Part shown: one piece after another, positions 6,113 to 13,777 of the stretch | How positions within the stretch are numbered: position 1 is the stretch's first letter | How the letters are laid out: each line of letters begins with the position of its first letter | NCBI GenBank assembly: GCA_024278775.1 | Contig: JAJRSP010000031.1 | Coordinates: 1 to 13,777 of the forward strand | Reading direction: 5' to 3' | Origin: Planctomycetota bacterium | GTDB taxonomy: Bacteria > Planctomycetota > Phycisphaerae > UBA1845 | DNA: 13,777 nucleotides | Position numbers and translations under genes: made by a program | The notes under the pieces: generated by a model | What the model was told of the DNA's origin: nothing | Database searches by the model: none | What the model saw: only the letters and a program-made list of their open reading frames with translations

Positions 6113-6218
6113 CTAGAGCAGTCTCTCTATTTGTGCATCGCTCGACCCCCCTCTTTCCCCCCTTGGCAAGGGGGGATGAAAGGGGGGTTCCGCTACGCAA
6201 AAACGGTGAATGCTCTAG
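6113..6218. mobile_element. MITE-like palindromic element with CTAGAGCA terminal inverted repeats
   Basis: The ends CTAGAGCA (6113-6120) and TGCTCTAG (6211-6218) are exact 8-bp inverted repeats. The arms remain imperfectly complementary inward (for example TTTGTGCATCGC on the left against TTTTTGCGTAGC on the right, read as reverse complement). The centre is a very strong palindrome (6145-6188): two C6 blocks (6146-6151, 6157-6162), TTG-G-CAA, then two G6 blocks (6170-6175, 6182-6187). If the TA within each end is a target duplication (6114-6115, 6216-6217), it would fit the TA preference of Tc1/mariner-IS630-type MITEs. It has no coding capacity. It could also act as a 3'-end hairpin for the giant gene whose stop codon it contains. 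Structure is seen; mobility is inferred from form only. Confidence 0.55.
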
Positions 6219-8416
6219 GGGGCGGTTCCGAACAAGTTGAGGGCCACGGCTAGGTCGCGCAGGTCCACGTCGCCATCGCCGTCGAAATCGCTTGCCCCAC
6301 ACGTCGCCCCGAGCCCGCCGCCCGGTCCAAGCTGGCAGGCGGTCGCCAGCGTCACATCGGCGGCGTCGATGTCCCCGTCGATGTCCAGGTCGCCGCCGGG
6401 CCGCGGCAGGGCACGAACCAGGCGAAAGCCGATGAGCTTGTTGGTGAGGTGACGCGGTGCGAACTGAGATCGGTTGGTGAGGATCAGGTTGTCGCGGGTA
6501 CCGGCGTCATCCCAGCTACCGCCGCGCAGCGTGCGTCGGTCCTCCAGCCCGCCGGTCGTGTATTTCCCCTGAATCCAGGTGTGTACGTTTCCGGTCATGT
6601 CGAACAGCCCGAAACCGTTATTGTTCGCCTCGGTCACGAACCCGCCGGTCTTGGTCGTACCGTCATAGTAGCCCGTTGGTGTGGAACCGCCGCTGGTACA
6701 GTCTGTGGCATTTTCAAAGGGATCCTGGCTGCAACGGTAATTGGCGTCGGCCGAGGTCAAGACGTTCCGGCCGAAGCCGTACTTCGTGTTGGTGAAACCA
6801 TTGGCCCCGGGAAGCTGGCTCCAGGCGGCCGCCTTGTACCACTCGTTGAAGGCGTCGGGAGCGTCGACGGTTCGGTCCGGGTTGTTATAGCCGTCGTCCA
6901 TCGGCAAACGGTAGCCGCGATACCGGTTGACCAGCCGCAAGCGTTCCAGATCGTTCAGGTCGCGTGTGAGCCAGTCGGCCGCGAGAATCGACTTCGGCCG
7001 CCAGCCGGATAGGTCCGCGTCGGTCGCCTCTTCGTAGCATCGCGCCTCGGTGCCGAAGCCCTGATCCAGTGTCAACCAGTTGGCATATTTCACCGCTCCG
7101 AACCAACTCACCCCCGCCACCGGGTGGAGGGAATAATCTACCGGCGTGGTGACAACGGCGTAGGCACCGCCCACATACTCGATCTGTCCGGCAGCGCCCG
7201 GTGAGAACACCAACGTCGTGCGAGTTCCCGGATCAGTTCCCACGGAGCCGGTCGCACTATCGTTGACATACACATCGCCCGTGGTCGTGTCGAAAAAGAG
7301 GTACGCCCCGCGCGGGTCGGCCGGTAGGGACATCGCGTCGTTGAGAAACACGACAAACTCCGCGTTCGTCACGTGATACCGACCCATGAAAAACGAATAG
7401 GTCGGTCCGTCGGGCTGGGCCGCCGCCGCCGCGCCCACCAAGGCCTCATCCACCGTGGAGATCGGGTTGACCAGATGAACGGTGACCGAGCGCGTCAGTG
7501 ACTCGGTCGGCATCGCGGGATCGGTGATGGTGACCGTGGCGGTGAACGTTCCCTCTCGGGTGGCAGGAGGTAACCCCGGCAGCGCGGTCTCATCCACCGA
7601 GACCAGCAGCGGCAGTCGTTCTTCCGGGGCGAGTGTGCCAGTAGTCGGCACCGCATTCGCCGGAGCGCCGTTGATGAGCACCCAAGGTTGGTCGACGGAC
7701 ACCTGCCAATCCTTCGACGTGGTAGCGTTGAGGTTGACCAGCGTATAGCCCGCGACAGACGGCGTGACCGGACCGCCCGATTGGCCCCACGCAGTCAGCC
7801 CGGTCAGCGGCGTGGCACAGAGCTCCTGATCGATCCGGATCACCACGTCAAACGTCTGTACGAAATCCGTCAGTCGATCGTGAAAGGTGAGCTTAGCCGA
7901 GAACTCGCCGATCGTCGGCAGCGCCTGTTCATTGAGAGAAAACGTGACAAGTTGCTCAGCCCCTGGGGCGACGGACAGCGCGGGTTGATCGATATCGATC
8001 CAGTTCACGTCCGCGGCCACATCCACGCTGATTTCACTCGTGGCGTGATGATTGACCAGCGTGTACGTCCGCTGCCGCAGCGCCGTGTCGATCGCACACG
8101 GCACGTTCCAGTCGGTGCCGTCGCCTGTTACCACGATCGGATCGAGCACGTTCAGCTTGACCTTCTCTTCGAGCGGCGCGGGCAGCGGTCCGAGCAGGGG
8201 GTCGATCAGCGTGAACTGCACGGTAGCGGTGTAATCCCCCGGCAGCAGCACGTCGGCCCCCTCGTTCAACGCCGCCGTCAACACCAACGGCGCACCCGAC
8301 GCCGGCAGCGTACCGGTGAGCGATGATTCCGGACCGACGGTCAGCCAGGTGTCGGAGACACTCACCGCATAATCAAGCGTACACACATCACAGGTGGCAC
8401 ATCGCTGGAGGGTCAT
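6215..8416 (-). pseudogene. C-terminal part of giant secreted FGE/BACON protein, separated by frameshift
   Basis: This 733-codon frame (ATG at 8416) is almost certainly the second half of the protein that starts at 13707, not an independent gene. It has no SD and no signal peptide, and begins in the middle of a beta domain. Residues 1-92 complete the interrupted BACON/Ig-like repeat (DTWLTVGPESSLTGTLPASG). Two further repeats follow (about 94-198 and 199-318; VDQPWVLINGAP). A fourth SUMF1/FGE-like module spans about 322-670 (nt 6407-7453; SWFGAVKYANWL, GYRLPMDDG, NEWYKAA, GLFDMTGNVHTWIQ, LRGGSW, GFRLVRAL). Its C-terminal block has no active-site Cys pair. A dockerin-like calcium pair ends it (about 675-730, nt 6227-6394): DLDIDGDIDAADV and DFDGDGDVDLRDL. 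The TAG stop (6215-6217) lies inside the terminal repeat of the MITE-like element. TGA of the upstream frame and this ATG are 2 nt apart, so coupled reinitiation is an alternative. Confidence 0.8.
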
Positions 8417-8418
8417 GG

Positions 8419-8470
8419 TCAGGTCGGTCGGTCCGGTGAGCGTCCCCTGCCAAAACCGGAAAAGGTCGCA
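8419..8470 (-). other. Frameshift junction inside a BACON-like repeat
   Basis: The upstream frame reads VVASTPDATFSGFG and then the non-domain tail RGRSPDRPT with TGA at 8419-8421. In the -1 frame the same DNA reads GTLTGPTDLTMTLQRC, which continues smoothly into the rest of a beta domain. One extra base in the T4 run (plus-strand AAAA near 8452-8455) or the G4 run (plus-strand CCCC near 8444-8447) would give a single open frame of about 2,500 codons. No classical X-XXY-YYZ slippery heptamer is present. It may be a genuine inactivating indel, a sequencing or assembly error, or less likely a programmed shift. Confidence 0.75.
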
Positions 8471-11400
8471 TCCGGCGTGGACGCCACGACAGACGCGCTG
8501 GGTTCCACCTCGACCTCCACCTGGCGCTCGAACGTCACCGACGGCGAGGTGGTGCGGGTGAGGGAGACCTTGGCCGTGTGCGTGCCGGGTAGCAGATCAT
8601 TGGTTGCCGCGTTGGTCGACACGGTAACGGTGGTCGAGCCGCCGGCCGGCACTTCCCCGGCCAGATCGGTCAGGTCGGGGGCCGACAGCGTGACCCACGG
8701 CTGATCCACACTCACCGACAGCGGCAGGTTCTTGGCCGAGGCGTTGGTGATGGTGTAGACGACCGGCTGTGGGCTCGTGGTAAAGTCTGAGCAGTACGGT
8801 CCGACGCGATGAAGATCGAGCTCGGGCGAGACGCGGATCGGTTCCGTCACGTCGAGGATGATGTACTTCGTGAAGGATTCCCCGGCGATTTTATCATTAA
8901 CCGTCACCGAGGCGAAGTGCCCAGTGCCGCGTGTGATGCGGAAGCCGGTGTGGTCGTTGGCCGAGCCGGGGGGTAGCGCCGTGCGACCATCGACACGCAG
9001 CAGCGGCGACGCGAGCGTCTCACGCCAGCTTCCGCCGCGTACGCCGCGCTCCGTGGGTGTGCCGCTCGTCGGATCCTGCATCCACTCGGCCACGTTGCCG
9101 GTGAGGTCGTCGATTGCGTAGCGGTTGTCCGTGGCTTGGGTGGTCGTGACTTGGTCGAACAACAGGCGCGTGCCGTCGAAAAAGGCTACGGGCGTGGTGT
9201 CGTCTTGTTCGGTGTCGCCGCTGACGCTGAAGTTGGCGTCGTCGATATCGAGGGCATCCCGACCGAAGCCGTAGGCCGCGTCAAACACGACGGTGCCGGT
9301 CACATCCACCCGCGCGGCACTGGCCTTGAGCCACTCGTTGAACGGGGCCACGCCCACAGCGCCGCCGTCCATCGGCAGTCGGTACCCCACGGTGCTTTGC
9401 ACGAGTGACTTTCGTTCGACGTCGGTGATGCCGCGTGCGATCCAATCGGCCGCACTGACGGATACCGGCCGCCATTCCTCTGCGACGGCTGATTCGGTGT
9501 AGGCCCGCATCGCCGGTGGTAGGCCTCGTTCGATGGTCAGCCAGTTGCAGTATTTCACGGCCCCCAGCCAGGTCACGCCGACGACCGGGTGGTTTTCATA
9601 TCCCGTCTCCGCGGCGTAGGCATCCGTCACGAACTGCACGCGCCCGAGGCTCGCGTCGTACATCAGCGTGGGAAGCGGCGGGGTTAAGGGGCCGTCAACC
9701 ACGGCGGCGATTTCTTCGGTGTTGAGATAGACGTTTCCGGTGAGCGTGTGAAACAGCATGTAATCGCTACGAAAGCCCGGCGTCGCCGGTGCTTCCACGA
9801 GTGCGTCGGCGCGGGCGCTGTTGAGAAACGCTGCAAACTGCGCGTTGGTCACTTCCGTCCGCCCGATCCAGAAATCATGCGTCGGCCCGCCGGGTTGCTC
9901 GTCCGCTACGGATACCAACGCCATGTTCTCCACCGGTTGTGGAGAGACGGCCAGCGTCTTCGACGAGTCCGTGATGGCCAACGGCACGTCTACCGTGTCA
10001 CCGGGTGGCACCTGGACCGGCGGCGTGCCGTCCAGCGACAGCCACGCGGCCGTGCTCGACACGGCATAGGAGATATCGTCCACGGTGTAGTCAGCCGTAC
10101 TCGCCACCTGAAGGGTGAACGCGGTTTGCCCGAACGCGCCGCCGACGGGGCCGGTCGTCCATCTTTCGGTGTCAGCTTGTGACACGGTGATCGCCTGCGG
10201 GGTGAGGCTCTGCGCGATACGAAACCCAACAAAGGTGAATACATCCGCGATAGGACGATCCACGCGACCATCGTTGCGCAGCGCGGGCAGCGTGTTCGCA
10301 TCCAGAAAGTGACCGCCTCGGGTAGCGCCGAGCGGCACCGCGCCGGCGAGATCGAGGTCATGAACCCACTCGGCCACGTTGCCGGTGAGATCGTACAGGT
10401 TAAATCCGTTGTCGGTGTCCGTCGTGATCGTATCGTTAGCTAGCTGGTGGGTGCCGTTGAAGAAACCGATCGGTGTGGTTTCGTCTTTGCTCGTGGCACC
10501 ACTGCCCAGAAAGTTGGCGTCTGCGTCTGTGAGTGAGTCGCGGCCAAAGCCGAAGACGGCGTCGAACATCGCGACGCCATCCGCATCGACTCCGGTGAAC
10601 GAGGCCGCCTTGTACCACTCGTTTAATGCGCCAACACCAGTCAGAGCGTCATCCATCGGCAGCCGATACCCGGTGCGGTTGGTGGCCGCGTCCGTCGGAT
10701 CAAACGCCACCGGTCGCCAATCACTCGCGGTCGGTCCCTCGCTGTAGGCTAGTTCCGTCGTCGGCATGCCCTGAATCGTGGTCAACGAGTTGCAAAACTT
10801 CATCGCGCCGTACCAACTGACGCCCACCACCGGATGATCCTCAAAGCCCGCTTCAATCACGAACGGCTCCCCCTGAGCGGCGTCGTAGCTGATCCGGCCT
10901 TTGGCGGCGGCGTACAGGGTGGCCGTGTCGGGTCCGCTCGGTGGCGTCGTGCCTTCGTCGGCTACTGGTGCAAGGGCGACATCGCCGGTGGTCGTGTCGA
11001 AATACATGAATTGCCCACGGGCGTCGGCCTGGTGGCGTCGGGCGTCGTTGAGAAATCTCGCGAATTCGGTGTTGGTGATTTCAAACTTGCCGATGCGATA
11101 ATCGTACGCCGGGCCTCCATCTTGGAGGTGGCTGCCTGACACCAGAACCATCGGCACGGAAAACCCCTCGTCGGAGACGCGCAGCGTGATCGTTCGCACC
11201 GAGGCGGCCGGAGGCGCGCTGTTGGGAATGAAGGTGAGGTCTGCCGTGTAAGTGCCCGGTGCCAGTGCGACGGCATCCGCAGTGATCGTGGCCGAGACCA
11301 CCTGAGTCCCGCCCACATCGAGGATGACGCCGAGGCCAGGTTGGACGTCGAGCCAGGTGAGGCCGTTGAGATCTGCCGCCGTGGGCGTGAACGTGAGCGA

Positions 11401-13707
11401 CGTGGTCCATTCCATCTGCGCGTCGGTGTTGTTGGTGAGTGTGAAGTCGAGTACGGCCGGTGCGAAGGGACCACCCACGGGGCCGCTCGAACCGACGTCG
11501 CCCGTTGGGGCCACCTGAAGCCCGGTGACAGTGAGTGTCACCTCTCGATCCACGAAGAACCCCGTGCCGTCCTGCGAGATTCGCAGGGTGAGGGTGTATT
11601 CCCCCGGTTCGAGGCTGTCGGCCAATGCGTCAATCGTTGCCGTAAGGGTGGCCGATTCATTCGGGAGTACGGTTCCGGTGGTCGGGGAGAGGGAGAGCCA
11701 GGCGACGCTGGGGGCGGTGCAGGTGGCCGAACCCGGAGGTTCGGCGCAGAGCTGCGCCGAGAAGTTGACGGCGTCGCCGACGAGCCAGGTGATGAGAAAA
11801 TCAAACGATACGGGGTCGAACGGTCCGCCGAACAAGCCGGAGGCTTCGATCGGGACAGTGCCATCAGGTGACACCGAAAACGGGTTGGCCACCGTCAGCG
11901 ACACGCTACGGACAAACATCTCCCCCGTGCAATCGTTCGTCCAAGTGATATCTGCCGTGTAGAGGCCCGGTGATAGGGCGGCCGCTGCGGTTGGGTCGAT
12001 GTCCACATCAATCGACCGGCTCCCGCCCGAGCCGGGGATGGGGCCGCCAGCTGTGCTCGCCCCATTGAGCCGCAGCCACGCGGTGCCGGCTACCGGAGTG
12101 GTTGTGTCAGACCAACTGGCCGACCAAGAGACGCTCGTCGCGGAATCATTGACCAGCGTGTAGCTCTGGCTGGCGGGAAGCGGTACGCCGCCCACGGCCA
12201 GGGTAGAGTCAAAGTTGGTCGCGGGTGTCAGCGTGAGTGGTTCGGTGACCGTGACGCTCACCTGCCGCGTGGGGGTTGATTCACCGGTCACCCCTACGAC
12301 GGAAAAGCTCACCACGCCTGCGTTGACGCCTACGGCCAGCACGTCGGCGCAGCCGGGTTCGATGGCCACCGTGACGTTCGCGGACTCGCCGGCGGCGAGC
12401 GTGGCGGAGGTGGGGGTGACGGTGACCCAGGCCACGTCGTCCGTGATGGTGACATCGACCGGGGTGTCGGTGACGTTGGTGACAACGTAGCTGGTGCCGC
12501 CGCTTAGCCCGCCGTCATAGGGACCGCCCCACGGGCCGCTGCGCGTGAGGTCTTCGGGCGGCGTGACGAGCAGCGGGTGGGTGACACTCTGGACCACCCG
12601 AAGACCGGTGGCGTCGTCTTCGGAGGTGGCCAGCCTCGTGCCGCTGACGTCCACTCGCAACAGGCCGGCGTTGGCACTTCGCCATGATCCACCGCGGTTA
12701 CGCCGGCGCAGGGGATCGCCGGATACCTGATCCTGCATCCACTCCCACGCGTTGCCGGTGAGGTCATACAGCCCGTACCCGTTCTGGGTGTCGCGCGTGA
12801 GCACCCCGCCGGAGAAGTTGACGCCATCGTAGAACCCGACGGGCGTCAGGCCGGGGGTGAACGGTTCGAAAAAGTCACCGCTGCCGCTGAAATTGGCGTC
12901 CTGCCCATCGATGGTGCTACGGCCAAAGCCATATATCGCGTCAAAGGTGACGGGGTCGGTCGGGAGATCGCGTCGGGCGGAGGCCGCCTTGAACCATTCA
13001 CCGTAAGCATTCGCGCCGTTCACTCCGGCGTCCATCGGAAGGCGGAAACCGAGTTTTTTGAGCAAATCCGCCAGCTCTTGAGCGTTCAGGTCGCGTGTGG
13101 CCCAGTCCGCCGCGGTGATGGTGACCGGCCGCCACTGGCTCAGATCGGCATCGGTGGCCTCGGCGTAGGCTCGTTCGCTCTCGGCGAGGTTGGCGTGCAG
13201 GGTGAGCCAGTTGCAATACTTCACGGCTCCGAACCAGGTCAAACCCGTGACGGGCTGGGCGGAGAAATCCAGCGGCGAGGTCACGACCTGATACAACCCG
13301 GTGTTTCCGTTGTATCCGATTTGGCCGGCTGTCGATGGCCGGAACATCAGCACGCTGCGTCCGCCGAGACCTACGCCGACGAATCCGGTCTGGGCCAGAT
13401 TGATGTAGACATCGCCCGTGGTGGTATCGAAGTACATGAACTGTCCGCGCGGGGTATCGAGGTGGCTCAGGGCGTCGTTCAGGAATACGACAAACTGGTC
13501 ATTGCGAATCTCAAATCGGGAGATGCGATAATCGTAAGTGGGCCCGTCGACCTGCGCATCCGCGCCGGGCACAAAGGAGAACTCGACGTCGGGTGTCTGG
13601 GCGCGTGTTACCGATCCGAAGCCTCCGACGAGCGTCGCGGCAAGAACACACGACAACGTGACGAGCGGTCCGCGATAGATTTGATGATGCCTGAAAAGTA
13701 GAAACAA
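8419..13707 (-). CDS. Giant secreted modular protein: SUMF1/FGE-like domains alternating with BACON/Ig-like repeats (N-terminal part)
   Basis: TTG 13707 is the preferred start (1,762 residues): GGAGG lies 8 nt upstream and it gives a compact Sec signal peptide (hydrophobic about 14-31, likely cleavage after VTRA, residue 36). The frame is open to a GTG at 13770. Modules: FGE-1 44-376 (nt 12580-13578); four BACON-like repeats 379-847; FGE-2 850-1169 (10201-11160); a short repeat 1171-1254; FGE-3 1260-1595 (8923-9930); a repeat 1622-1736; then the start of another, cut by frameshift. FGE modules show DxRI-x-FEI-x-N-x-xF, WFGAVKYCNWL, RLPMDxG, GLYDLTGN-x-x-EW and RGGSW. None has the two active-site cysteines of formylglycine-generating enzymes after RGGSW. 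Beta repeats carry W(V/L)x(V/L)-xP and LxPGxYTAxxTF patterns. It is likely a surface or secreted binding protein; the ligand is unknown. BACON naming is by pattern. Confidence 0.82.
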   Translation of the reverse strand: MFLLFRHHQIYRGPLVTLSCVLAATLVGGFGSVTRAQTPDVEFSFVPGADAQVDGPTYDYRISRFEIRNDQFVVFLNDALSHLDTPRGQFMYFDTTTGDVYINLAQTGFVGVGLGGRSVLMFRPSTAGQIGYNGNTGLYQVVTSPLDFSAQPVTGLTWFGAVKYCNWLTLHANLAESERAYAEATDADLSQWRPVTITAADWATRDLNAQELADLLKKLGFRLPMDAGVNGANAYGEWFKAASARRDLPTDPVTFDAIYGFGRSTIDGQDANFSGSGDFFEPFTPGLTPVGFYDGVNFSGGVLTRDTQNGYGLYDLTGNAWEWMQDQVSGDPLRRRNRGGSWRSANAGLLRVDVSGTRLATSEDDATGLRVVQSVTHPLLVTPPEDLTRSGPWGGPYDGGLSGGTSYVVTNVTDTPVDVTITDDVAWVTVTPTSATLAAGESANVTVAIEPGCADVLAVGVNAGVVSFSVVGVTGESTPTRQVSVTVTEPLTLTPATNFDSTLAVGGVPLPASQSYTLVNDSATSVSWSASWSDTTTPVAGTAWLRLNGASTAGGPIPGSGGSRSIDVDIDPTAAAALSPGLYTADITWTNDCTGEMFVRSVSLTVANPFSVSPDGTVPIEASGLFGGPFDPVSFDFLITWLVGDAVNFSAQLCAEPPGSATCTAPSVAWLSLSPTTGTVLPNESATLTATIDALADSLEPGEYTLTLRISQDGTGFFVDREVTLTVTGLQVAPTGDVGSSGPVGGPFAPAVLDFTLTNNTDAQMEWTTSLTFTPTAADLNGLTWLDVQPGLGVILDVGGTQVVSATITADAVALAPGTYTADLTFIPNSAPPAASVRTITLRVSDEGFSVPMVLVSGSHLQDGGPAYDYRIGKFEITNTEFARFLNDARRHQADARGQFMYFDTTTGDVALAPVADEGTTPPSGPDTATLYAAAKGRISYDAAQGEPFVIEAGFEDHPVVGVSWYGAMKFCNSLTTIQGMPTTELAYSEGPTASDWRPVAFDPTDAATNRTGYRLPMDDALTGVGALNEWYKAASFTGVDADGVAMFDAVFGFGRDSLTDADANFLGSGATSKDETTPIGFFNGTHQLANDTITTDTDNGFNLYDLTGNVAEWVHDLDLAGAVPLGATRGGHFLDANTLPALRNDGRVDRPIADVFTFVGFRIAQSLTPQAITVSQADTERWTTGPVGGAFGQTAFTLQVASTADYTVDDISYAVSSTAAWLSLDGTPPVQVPPGDTVDVPLAITDSSKTLAVSPQPVENMALVSVADEQPGGPTHDFWIGRTEVTNAQFAAFLNSARADALVEAPATPGFRSDYMLFHTLTGNVYLNTEEIAAVVDGPLTPPLPTLMYDASLGRVQFVTDAYAAETGYENHPVVGVTWLGAVKYCNWLTIERGLPPAMRAYTESAVAEEWRPVSVSAADWIARGITDVERKSLVQSTVGYRLPMDGGAVGVAPFNEWLKASAARVDVTGTVVFDAAYGFGRDALDIDDANFSVSGDTEQDDTTPVAFFDGTRLLFDQVTTTQATDNRYAIDDLTGNVAEWMQDPTSGTPTERGVRGGSWRETLASPLLRVDGRTALPPGSANDHTGFRITRGTGHFASVTVNDKIAGESFTKYIILDVTEPIRVSPELDLHRVGPYCSDFTTSPQPVVYTITNASAKNLPLSVSVDQPWVTLSAPDLTDLAGEVPAGGSTTVTVSTNAATNDLLPGTHTAKVSLTRTTSPSVTFERQVEVEVEPSASVVASTPDATFSGFGRGRSPDRPT

Positions 13708-13715
13708 ACCGCCAG

Positions 13716-13720
13716 CCTCC
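13716..13720 (-). promoter_or_regulatory. Shine-Dalgarno deciding a TTG start for the giant protein
   Basis: GGAGG on the minus strand, 8 nt before TTG 13707. The alternative GTG at 13770 has only 7 bases of visible upstream sequence, and its extra 21 residues would precede the signal peptide as an odd, partly acidic extension. Confidence 0.55.
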
Positions 13721-13777
13721 GCCCCGAATGCAGCCCCCTCACAGGCGAGCCGCACATATTGAACCGACACCCCAAAC

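Noticed and set aside
6145..6188. Simple intrinsic terminator for the giant gene
   Set aside because: The C6/G6 palindrome is strong but no T-run follows on the minus strand, and flanking 8-bp inverted ends with TA fit a MITE-like element better; a termination role remains possible.
12580..12760. Variable region of a diversity-generating retroelement in the FGE C-terminal blocks
   Set aside because: The fold and RGGSW context resemble DGR target proteins, but there is no reverse transcriptase, no template-like near-repeat in the window, and no excess of adenine-derived codons in these blocks.
6407..13578. Active formylglycine-generating (sulfatase-activating) enzyme
   Set aside because: None of the four modules has the cysteine pair after RGGSW/RGGHF, and no sulfatase gene is in the window.

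Overview
The window reads as chromosomal DNA of a GC-rich, Gram-negative-type bacterium. Planctomycetota, perhaps the Phycisphaerae, fits best. That placement is inference. It rests on the C-terminal dockerin-like DxDxDGD pair of the giant exported protein, the exported SUMF1/FGE-like modules, two lipobox proteins (one a tiny protein ending in a DRPSRLNRW motif), and secreted PDZ proteases. No phage, integrase, CRISPR array, rRNA or replication origin was seen.

Left part (1-4030, all minus strand): the 5' end of an ATP-type PEP carboxykinase gene (pckA, cut by the window edge), a 4HBT-fold thioesterase, a PA/M28/PDZ zinc peptidase lipoprotein, an 84-residue lipoprotein and a YkgJ-type cysteine-cluster protein. 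Their gaps are 165-270 bases, and several hold stem-loops or a promoter-like sequence, so they look like separate transcription units. Many start sites were chosen by Shine-Dalgarno (SD) position, and several are GTG or TTG.

Middle part (4031-6214): a 411-base divergent spacer, a plus-strand S41 C-terminal processing peptidase with an intact Ser/Lys dyad, a convergent tRNA-Ala(CGC), and a 336-base spacer. The spacer ends in a palindromic MITE-like element of about 106 bp.

Right part (6215-13707, minus): one very large secreted modular protein. It has a signal peptide, four SUMF1/FGE-like domains, about nine BACON/Ig-like beta domains and a terminal dockerin-like calcium-binding pair. It is split into two frames by an apparent one-base frameshift inside a beta domain near 8419-8470. 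All four FGE-like modules lack the cysteine pair of true formylglycine-generating enzymes, so a binding or structural surface role is more likely than catalysis. Its stop codon lies inside the terminal inverted repeat of the MITE-like element.

The genes do not form one pathway. Shared themes are cell-envelope or secreted proteins and proteolysis, next to a central-metabolism gene (pckA).
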